Source: Spirochaetales bacterium (GTDB lineage Bacteria; Spirochaetota; Spirochaetia; DSM-27196; SLST01). Taken from it: a stretch of 13,382 nucleotides of DNA. A model generated the notes under the pieces. The model saw only the letters and a list, made by a program, of their open reading frames with translations. It was not told the origin of the DNA and did no database searches. A program made the translations under genes and the position numbers. The stretch spans positions 1 through 13,382 of the forward strand of contig SLST01000134.1 of the NCBI GenBank assembly GCA_007130265.1, read 5' to 3'. Every line of letters begins with the position of its first letter. Within the stretch, counting starts at the first letter, position 1. Below, in pieces: positions 5,658-11,224 of the stretch.

Positions 5658-7601
5658 TTACGGTCGAGGCTCTCCGACGTAGAGGAAGGACTTCTTCGCA
5701 ATCGTCCGCTTCTGCCACCACCGTTTGGCTGCCGGCATCACGTAGTGGTCGAACCCGAATCCACGTCCGGCGCCACCGAGCATGACTATCGCGGCGGACA
5801 TGTACCACCACAGCTCGACGTTGCCCCATCCGGCCACGATGAAGAAGACGCACATGATCAGAGACGCGCCGGCGGCGAGGAAGGTGAAGGTCCCCGAGAT
5901 CAGACATATCCCGATGAGAACCTGTGCGATGACCGCCCCGGCCTGTGAAGCGTACGCGATGATCGGGTGGAGGCTGAGGATGTTCTCCGCGAACCACTCG
6001 TAGATACCGACGGGGTCGTCGAGGATAGACTTCTGCCAGTACCCGGTCTGACCCATGCCGCCTGGAGTCGCGCTCGTCGCCGCGCTGACTTCGTCGGTCA
6101 GTCCGGGAAGGAAGATGTTGTTCGGCGAAGGCTTGAGGACGCCGTCCGGACCAGGGTCGAGCCAGCCGGTAGATACCTTGTAGATTCCGGTGTTCAGCCA
6201 CTTGTAGCCGAGAAAGAGCCGCAGCGGGAGCGCCCAGTAGACCGGGATCTTCCACGCGAGGTGGCCATGGAGGATCGAACGTTCATTCTTGATACGGAAG
6301 AACTCTTCCTGGACGTACTCCCAGACCGCGTTGACGCCTGCAAGCCCGAAGAGGTAGTGCATGTTGATCAGGTGCTTGACGGCCATCGCGAAGATGCCCG
6401 ACAGCGACATACCCATCACATGCGCAACACCGTACCGCCCACCGATCGAAACCATGAAGCCGTGGTAGTTCGACTTGAACTTCTTCTTCTCCTTGTTCTC
6501 GATGTCCGCGATCACGTTCAGAGCGGCGGTCTCTGCCGTCTGCAGCGCTGTCTCGACAATCTGCGGCACGACCTTCTCGTCCTCGAGGTACCAGATCATG
6601 TCGCCTACGAGGTAGACGTTGCGGTAGTCCACCGACTGCATATGCTGGTTGACGAGGATCCGCCCCCGCTCGCCGACGGTGTAACGGTCTTCGTCGTCGA
6701 AGTGACAGCCGGCCATCCCGTGAATGCCCTCTTCGAACGACGCGGAGCACTCGTTCCCGGAGTGCTTGCCCTTGGTAAGCGGGATCTTCGCGGTGAACTC
6801 GGAGCCCTGAATACCGGCGGTCCAGACGAACGTGTCGGTATGGAGCTCGCTTCCGTCGGCAAGCTGCACGACCCCTTCGTCCGCCCCCACGATCCTCGTG
6901 TTCAGAAGCACGTCACACCGGATCTTCTCCAGGTACTGCATCGCCTTCTTGACGGGCTTCTCCGGGAAGATAGGCAGAATCGACTCCTGCATCTCCACGA
7001 CGGTGACTGTCACCTCGTTGGCATCAATGTGGTACTTGGGGCAGAGCACGTCGCGCCGCTCGCAGAGCTCACCGGCCAACTCGATCCCGGTGAAACCACC
7101 ACCGGCGATGACGAAGTGAAGCATCCGCTTCCGATTGGTCGCGTCCGGCTCCTTCGCGGCCTCGCGAAACCGTTCCTCCACGTGCGTTCGAATCCGGATT
7201 GCGTCTTCGAGCGACCAGAGCGTGAAGCTGTGCTGCTGGACCCCGGGCGTCCCGAAGAACTCAGGCCGCCCGCCGGTACCGATGACGAGGTAATCATACT
7301 CATACGTGGCCGTTGCCGACTTCATGACGTTGTTGTCGAAATCGATCGACGATATGTCGTCGATATGGACGTTCACGGTCGTGCCGGCGAAGATCTTGCG
7401 AAAACTGACCTGTACCGCCTCGGGCTCCGTGCGTGAACCGGCAATCTCGTGCAGTTCGGTCATGAGCGTGTGGTACGGATTGCGGTCGATCAGGACCACC
7501 TCAACGTCGTCGTTTCGCTTGAAGTGCTTGTGGAACTTCTTGGCCGCCTCTACACCGCCATAGCCGCCACCAAGGACGGCGATCCTGGTCTTGTCAGACA
7601 T
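5658..7601 (-). CDS. Type II NADH dehydrogenase with C-terminal DoxX-like membrane domain (Ndh2-like)
   Basis: A 647-residue flavoprotein expected to oxidise NADH and reduce a membrane quinone without pumping protons. The first Rossmann motif GGGYGG (11-16) binds FAD, the second AGGGFTGIELAGE (166-178) binds NADH, and VYLVGD (329-334) completes the FAD site. PQIVETALQTAETA (346-359) matches the family's quinone-site AQ motif. Ordinary NDH-2 ends near residue 440. Here it continues with a DoxX-like unit: RLFLGYKWLNTGIYK (461-475), a polar loop (480-540), and helices at about 545-570, 572-592 and 597-612 ending in GGAGRGFGFDHYVMP. A Cys-containing insert lies at about 277-312. The start ATG has GAGGAG 5-6 nt upstream. 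A C-terminal membrane domain is characteristic of Ndh2 in Gram-positive EET loci, and the FMN-binding lipoprotein upstream and polyprenyl synthase downstream support that role. Confidence 0.9.
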   Translation of the reverse strand: MSDKTRIAVLGGGYGGVEAAKKFHKHFKRNDDVEVVLIDRNPYHTLMTELHEIAGSRTEPEAVQVSFRKIFAGTTVNVHIDDISSIDFDNNVMKSATATYEYDYLVIGTGGRPEFFGTPGVQQHSFTLWSLEDAIRIRTHVEERFREAAKEPDATNRKRMLHFVIAGGGFTGIELAGELCERRDVLCPKYHIDANEVTVTVVEMQESILPIFPEKPVKKAMQYLEKIRCDVLLNTRIVGADEGVVQLADGSELHTDTFVWTAGIQGSEFTAKIPLTKGKHSGNECSASFEEGIHGMAGCHFDDEDRYTVGERGRILVNQHMQSVDYRNVYLVGDMIWYLEDEKVVPQIVETALQTAETAALNVIADIENKEKKKFKSNYHGFMVSIGGRYGVAHVMGMSLSGIFAMAVKHLINMHYLFGLAGVNAVWEYVQEEFFRIKNERSILHGHLAWKIPVYWALPLRLFLGYKWLNTGIYKVSTGWLDPGPDGVLKPSPNNIFLPGLTDEVSAATSATPGGMGQTGYWQKSILDDPVGIYEWFAENILSLHPIIAYASQAGAVIAQVLIGICLISGTFTFLAAGASLIMCVFFIVAGWGNVELWWYMSAAIVMLGGAGRGFGFDHYVMPAAKRWWQKRTIAKKSFLYVGEPRP

Positions 7602-7605
7602 ACTT

Positions 7606-7612
7606 GCTCCTC
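7606..7612 (-). promoter_or_regulatory. Strong ribosome binding site of the ndh gene
   Basis: GAGGAGC on the minus strand, with its AGGAG core 5 nt before the ATG at 7601. It is among the best Shine-Dalgarno sequences in the window. Confidence 0.7.
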
Positions 7613-7644
7613 AGTCGTACTCAATCCCGGATAATGTGATTGGA

Positions 7645-7673
7645 ATGGTACCTTATGTATCGATTTTGGTAAA
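7645..7673 (-). promoter_or_regulatory. Putative internal promoter for ndh and the polyprenyl synthase
   Basis: TTTACC (7673-7668), a 17-nt spacer and TACCAT (7650-7645) lie in the AT-richest part of the 104-bp gap before ndh. Each hexamer matches the consensus at 4 of 6 positions. This would give a leader of about 35-40 nt carrying the GAGGAG site and let ndh be expressed apart from the upstream NYN-NusG-FMN genes. Confidence 0.35.
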
Positions 7674-7705
7674 TCCCGTTCGGCGTATTCGTCCAGCGTA
7701 TTGCT

Positions 7706-8569
7706 TCAGCGACACAGGTCTCTCGGAAGCTGCACCGGCCGTCGATGCCCCTCGATCCTCCTCACCAGCTCGACAAACCGTCGGCTCGTAAGCGTAGCGC
7801 CGGTCACTCCGTCGATACCGGAGGATTCGCCGGCAAACAGCTGCTCCAGAAGGGTAGCAGTTACCTCGGCGGTGGTCACGCCTGAGGCGGTACTGAACCG
7901 CTGCTGGTAGCCTGCGTCATCGCGCTTGAGGCGTTCGCTGCCGTCGAGCTCACGACGAATCTCGCGGAATGCCCCGGCGACGGCGCCGCCGGCATCGTAG
8001 ACGAGCACGAGCTCGGCGCGCCACCCGAGCGCGTCGGGCGCGTCGGAGGCAATGTACGGACCGGCGGTGGCAACGTACTCCATCCCCTCCGCGTCAACGG
8101 TCACGCCTCTTCGGGCGGAAGCGAGCGCCGTCCGCAAGAGTGTATCAAACCGGACGGCCCAGGTCATCGATCGCGGGTCGATCCGCATACCGGCCTGCTG
8201 TGTCTCGAGAACCTGCGCGGCGAGGTCTTCCAGGTACCCTTCGAGATCGACGCCGGTCTCCAGCAGGTAGTGCTCGGTGAACGCCTCGTCACTGGTGAGC
8301 CGGACCTCCTCGACGTTCACGGCGTTGAAACAGACCTCGTCGATGAGACCCGCTCGAACTCGAAGCCGGAGGAAGCCCAGCCAGCCGTCGGGCCCGGTAT
8401 GAGAGAAACTCGCAGCGTAGACGCCGTCGCGGTAGAGCGGCGCGCCGTCGGGGCGCCGCAGAGCATCGGGGTCGGTCTCCGGCGGCCCACAGCTGACGAG
8501 GAGCACGGCGACCGCCAGCAGGACCCCCGCAGGACGGATCGCCCTGCCGAGGTTAGAACGTCTGGGCAT
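7706..8569 (-). CDS. FMN-binding lipoprotein with two FMN-binding-like domains (PplA-like)
   Basis: A 287-residue lipoprotein. Its signal peptide (N-terminal RR, hydrophobic core 14-25) ends in the lipobox LVSC, with lipidated C27. The C-terminal half (about 163-275) is an FMN_bind domain (PF04205) with the flavinylation motif DGVTGATLTS (253-262). By analogy with NqrC and RnfG, T259 would be attached to FMN through phosphodiester by an ApbE transferase. Residues about 46-155 look like a second copy of the same fold, but its motif position reads IDPRSMTWAV, without S/T-G-A-T, so it probably cannot be flavinylated. The start ATG overlaps the end of the NusG-II gene by 17 bp and is chosen because the signal peptide begins there. 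It likely accepts electrons at the outer face of the membrane, as PplA does in Listeria. No apbE is present here. Confidence 0.88.
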   Translation of the reverse strand: MPRRSNLGRAIRPAGVLLAVAVLLVSCGPPETDPDALRRPDGAPLYRDGVYAASFSHTGPDGWLGFLRLRVRAGLIDEVCFNAVNVEEVRLTSDEAFTEHYLLETGVDLEGYLEDLAAQVLETQQAGMRIDPRSMTWAVRFDTLLRTALASARRGVTVDAEGMEYVATAGPYIASDAPDALGWRAELVLVYDAGGAVAGAFREIRRELDGSERLKRDDAGYQQRFSTASGVTTAEVTATLLEQLFAGESSGIDGVTGATLTSRRFVELVRRIEGHRRPVQLPRDLCR

Positions 8570-8930
8570 CGACCCCGTCCTCGACTTCGCCGCCTTCGAC
8601 TCTGACGAACACACGGTTCGGCATGCAGGCGGTCCACTGACCGGTCATGCGCAGCGCACCCGCGGCGATGCAGATCTTGTCCCGGCACGGGCTGTCGTCG
8701 ACATGAACGTGCCCGTCCTGGATCTGGACGAAGGTCTCGCCAATCGGCCCCTGCACCGCAACGCGACGCTCCTGGTCGAGGGGATAGAGAAAGGTTCCTT
8801 CGTCGCTTTGAATACTCACGCCGCCGGGTTCAGTTCCGTTTCCGTAGGCGAAGACGGCCGCACCCGCAACCATCACCACGGAGATCAGCAGCGCGAGAAC
8901 GTCGAGCGGTTTCGGCGCGAAAAGCTTCAT
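8553..8930 (-). CDS. NusG-domain-II membrane protein (EetA-like)
   Basis: A 125-residue protein with one N-terminal membrane helix (about 9-29) and a beta-rich NusG_II domain (PF07009) outside the membrane. Typical features are the pattern SPCRDKIC (80-87) with a third cysteine in ACMPNRV (101-107), so C82, C87 and C102 are conserved-type positions. No RNA polymerase-binding NGN domain is present, so it is not a transcription factor. Genes of this type recur beside FMN-binding and ApbE genes, and EetA of EET loci is, to my knowledge, of this type. The ATG overlaps the NYN stop in ATGA; AGGAG directly abuts the ATG with no spacer, suggesting start by coupling rather than a free ribosome. Its biochemical role is unknown. 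Confidence 0.85.
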   Translation of the reverse strand: MKLFAPKPLDVLALLISVVMVAGAAVFAYGNGTEPGGVSIQSDEGTFLYPLDQERRVAVQGPIGETFVQIQDGHVHVDDSPCRDKICIAAGALRMTGQWTACMPNRVFVRVEGGEVEDGVDAQTF

Positions 8931-9676
8931 CTCCTGCGTTTGTCGCGGATGTAGATCTGTTTTGCCGGCGAATTGTCGCTCGACCGCTCGTCGATCGTGA
9001 AGATATCGATCGCGCGGATGAGCTCTCCGAGCTTCTTGTAGCCGTAGTTGCGCGGGTCGAACTCGGGCGCCTTGTTGGCGACATTCTGGCCCACCGTGCC
9101 CAGGTTCGCCCAACCGGTCTCATCGGCGGAGTCTTCGGTGGCATTGCGCAGGAGGTTGACGAGGCGTGAATCGCTCTTCAGCTCGCGGGCGCTCTTGCGG
9201 GGAGTCCCGCCACCCTCGTCCTTCTCGTCCTCCTTGCGGAGAATCTCGGTGAAGATGAACCGATCGCACGCGCCCACAAAGGCCTTGGGAGTCTTCTGCT
9301 CACCGAAACCGTAGACAATGAGACCGGCTTCCCTGATGCGCGCCGAAAGACGCGTGAAGTCACTATCGCTCGAGACGACGCAGAACCCGTCCATCGTTTC
9401 GGTATAGAGGAGGTCCATTGCGTCTATGATCATCGCGCTGTCGGTCGCATTCTTCCCGCGCGTGTAGGCAAACTGCTGGATCGGCTGGATGGCGTGCTCG
9501 AGCAGCATCTCCTTCCACCCCTTGAGGTGCGTGCTGGTCCAATCGCCGTAGATACGTTTGACGGTGGCGACCCCGTAGTTCGCGATCTCCTCGAGGAGAC
9601 TGTCAATGATGGCCGGTTGGGTGTTATCGGCGTCAATGAGGACTGCCAGGCGTTTCTGGCCCTCGCTATTCGGCAT
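8927..9676 (-). CDS. NYN-domain (LabA/limkain-b1 type) predicted RNase with C-terminal OST-HTH/LOTUS domain
   Basis: A 249-residue cytoplasmic protein. Residues about 8-145 form an NYN/PIN-like nuclease domain: IDADN (14-18, D15 and D17), TDSAMIIDAMDL (78-89, D79) and SSDSDF (102-107, D104 and D106) supply the acidic metal-binding pocket. A charged linker (148-168) leads to an OST-HTH/LOTUS domain (about 170-245) with GWANLGTVGQ, FDPRNYGYKKLGELI and a terminal IYIRDK strand. LOTUS domains bind RNA, so it is a plausible RNA-directed nuclease; the target is unknown. The stop overlaps the NusG-II start in ATGA, and the gene appears to be first in the operon leading to the FMN-lipoprotein. No Shine-Dalgarno is seen; TTGATC-17-TAGTGT ends 7 nt before the ATG. 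Confidence 0.92.
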   Translation of the reverse strand: MPNSEGQKRLAVLIDADNTQPAIIDSLLEEIANYGVATVKRIYGDWTSTHLKGWKEMLLEHAIQPIQQFAYTRGKNATDSAMIIDAMDLLYTETMDGFCVVSSDSDFTRLSARIREAGLIVYGFGEQKTPKAFVGACDRFIFTEILRKEDEKDEGGGTPRKSARELKSDSRLVNLLRNATEDSADETGWANLGTVGQNVANKAPEFDPRNYGYKKLGELIRAIDIFTIDERSSDNSPAKQIYIRDKRRR

Positions 9677-9683
9677 AGCTAAG

Positions 9684-9712
9684 ACACTACGGCATCACGG
9701 CCGAATGATCAA
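9684..9712 (-). promoter_or_regulatory. Putative leaderless promoter of the NYN-NusG-II-FMN operon
   Basis: On the minus strand TTGATC (9712-9707), a 17-nt spacer and TAGTGT (9689-9684) end 7 nt before the ATG at 9676. Its -35 element lies 2 bp from the -35 of the divergent kinase gene, so the two polymerases would compete. Confidence 0.42.
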
Positions 9713-9714
9713 GG

Positions 9715-9743
9715 TTGACAGACCGGCCCCGCGTGCCGATGCT
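9715..9743 (+). promoter_or_regulatory. Putative leaderless promoter of the prenol kinase-DUF92 operon
   Basis: A perfect TTGACA (9715-9720), a 17-nt spacer and the weak GATGCT (9738-9743) stand 6 nt before the ATG at 9750. If used, this promoter rules out the alternative start at 9705, which would lie upstream of the -35. Confidence 0.42.
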
Positions 9744-9749
9744 ACGCGG

Positions 9750-10418
9750 ATGAACTGGTGGGGTATTCTCGTCTCGTTCGCCTACGTCTTCGGGTTCATC
9801 GCCGTCGCGCAGTTCCTCCTGCGGGCCGGGAAGCTCTCGCCCTCGGTGACGCGCAAGATCGTCCACATCGGGGTGGCACACTGGTGGATCCTCGCGATGG
9901 TCTTTTTCGACCGATGGCAGTTTGCCATCGTCGGACCCGCGGCGTTCATCGTTATCAACCTCGTGAGCTTCGTCGTGCGGCTCTTCCCGGCGATGGAACA
10001 CGAGGAGCGCAGCCGCAACCTTGGTACCGTCTACTTCCCCATCGCGCTACTCATCTGCGTGCTGCTCACCTGGGGCGGCCCTCTGCCGATCTGGATGGGC
10101 GGGCTCGCGATTCTCGTCCTCGGCTGGGGCGACGGGCTCGCTTCGCTCGTCGGCGAAGCACAGAGAACGGGAAGGATCGTGGTGTTCGGGAACCCGAAGA
10201 GTATCGCCGGGTCGGGTGCAATGTTCGCGGCCTCGGCAGTCGTCGCCCTCGTCTTCATGGTGCTCTTCGCTGCACCGGCCTCCGGGCTTCTCGGGAGCAC
10301 CGTCCTCACCGTGCTGTCGGTCGCGCTCGTCGCGACGCTCGCCGAGCTCGTCACGCCCTTCGGCCTGGACAACCTCACCGTCCCGATCGTAACGCTCCTT
10401 TTTGTGTACCTGGTATGA
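9750..10418 (+). CDS. Dolichol kinase / phytol kinase (COG0170) family membrane protein
   Basis: A 222-residue polytopic membrane protein of the SEC59/VTE5 family, which includes CTP-dependent dolichol and phytol kinases and is often annotated as phosphatidate cytidylyltransferase. Signatures are TRKIVHI (34-40), GWGDGLASLVG (125-135), GNPKSIAGS (147-155; usually GKSxEGS) and ELVTPFGLDNLTVP (199-212), the last being the family's E...DNLTVP end motif. About seven hydrophobic helices are visible. The ATG at 9750 is preferred over the in-frame ATG at 9705 because the extra 15 residues are polar and unlike the family, and a TTGACA-17-GATGCT element fits the later start; neither has a Shine-Dalgarno. 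The stop overlaps the DUF92 start in ATGA. Together the pair suggests phosphorylation of a prenyl alcohol; substrate and donor are inferred. Confidence 0.82.
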   Translation: MNWWGILVSFAYVFGFIAVAQFLLRAGKLSPSVTRKIVHIGVAHWWILAMVFFDRWQFAIVGPAAFIVINLVSFVVRLFPAMEHEERSRNLGTVYFPIALLICVLLTWGGPLPIWMGGLAILVLGWGDGLASLVGEAQRTGRIVVFGNPKSIAGSGAMFAASAVVALVFMVLFAAPASGLLGSTVLTVLSVALVATLAELVTPFGLDNLTVPIVTLLFVYLV

Positions 10419-11224
10419 GCGTCGTGCTCCTCGCGGCGGCAGCCGTAATACTCAACGTCGGGGCCGGATACGCCGCGTTCCAACGGAGGTCGGTAACCGG
10501 TTCAGGGGCGCTCGCCGGCGCACTTGTCGGCACGCTTATCTTCGTCGGCGGTGGGCCCGGGTACTGGATCATGCTGATGCTCTTCTTCGTGAGCTCTTCG
10601 ATCGCCGGCAGAGCAGGGACTCGCAAGCGACCGTCACTCGAGCGGATGCACGAGCGGGGAAGCCGACGCGACTACATACAGGTCGTCGCAAACGGCGGCG
10701 TTGCGGCGATGGCCGCGCTGCTCCTGCGGATCACGGGTCATCTCGGTTTCGCGACAGCGACCGCCGGGGCACTCGCAGCGGCAACCGCGGACACTTGGGC
10801 GAGCGAGCTTGGCGTCCTGAGCTCCCGCCCGCCGCGATCGATTCTCACCCGGCGTCGGCTTGTCCCCGGGACCTCGGGGGGCGTCTCGTGGCTCGGGACC
10901 GCGGCCGCGGCGGCGGGAAGTCTCCTGATCGCCGCATCGTTCGCAGTCGCCGAACCGCGGGTCAGCCCCCTCCCCGCCTTCGCGATCATCCTCGTGGCGG
11001 GCTTGCTCGGAACCACCGTCGACAGCCTGCTCGGCGCGACGGTTCAGGCGCAGTACCGCGACGGTGCCGGCCGGCCTACCGAACGGCGCGTAGGGGAGCA
11101 GGGCCCCAACACCCGTACCAGGGGGGCGACTATCGTGAATAACGACGTAGTGAACTTTGCGAGCACGCTTGTCGCGGCCGTGACCGCGGCAGCGCTGTTT
11201 GCCTTCAGCGGCTTGCTTCCTTGA
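10415..11224 (+). CDS. DUF92 / TMEM19 family membrane protein, predicted prenyl-phosphate kinase (VTE6-like)
   Basis: A 269-residue integral membrane protein of DUF92 (PF01940). Plant VTE6, a phytyl-phosphate kinase, belongs to this family, which suggests conversion of a prenyl monophosphate to the diphosphate. Conserved motifs are ATADTWASELG (123-133), VPGTSGGVSWLGT (150-162), GTTVDSLLGATVQ (199-211) and VNNDVVNFAST (241-251). The acidic and Asn residues in these motifs probably form the active site. Around six hydrophobic helices are seen, and a basic loop (about 66-86) should be cytoplasmic. The ATG is coupled to the upstream kinase-like gene by ATGA; the same two domains occur fused or adjacent in other bacteria. 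Its last 20 bp overlap the end of the convergent GGDEF gene. Family membership is firm, function is inferred. Confidence 0.87.
   Translation: MSVVLLAAAAVILNVGAGYAAFQRRSVTGSGALAGALVGTLIFVGGGPGYWIMLMLFFVSSSIAGRAGTRKRPSLERMHERGSRRDYIQVVANGGVAAMAALLLRITGHLGFATATAGALAAATADTWASELGVLSSRPPRSILTRRRLVPGTSGGVSWLGTAAAAAGSLLIAASFAVAEPRVSPLPAFAIILVAGLLGTTVDSLLGATVQAQYRDGAGRPTERRVGEQGPNTRTRGATIVNNDVVNFASTLVAAVTAAALFAFSGLLP

Noticed and set aside
5656..6255. Upstream extension of the polyprenyl synthase frame
   Set aside because: It runs through the ndh coding region in another frame, is Arg-rich and has no family similarity.
5967..7436. 489-codon open frame on the plus strand
   Set aside because: It lies wholly antisense to the NADH dehydrogenase, has biased composition and no domain resemblance; it is a GC-rich shadow.
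8553..8930. NusG transcription elongation factor
   Set aside because: Only domain II is present, behind a membrane helix; the NGN and KOW domains needed for RNA polymerase and ribosome binding are missing.
9705..9749. Alternative start of the prenol-kinase-like gene at 9705
   Set aside because: It adds 15 polar residues, has no ribosome binding site, and would place the perfect TTGACA inside the coding sequence. It is not excluded without experiment.
9750..10418. Canonical CdsA phosphatidate cytidylyltransferase
   Set aside because: The C-terminal DNLTVP and RKIVH motifs and the DUF92 partner fit the dolichol/phytol kinase branch better than CdsA.
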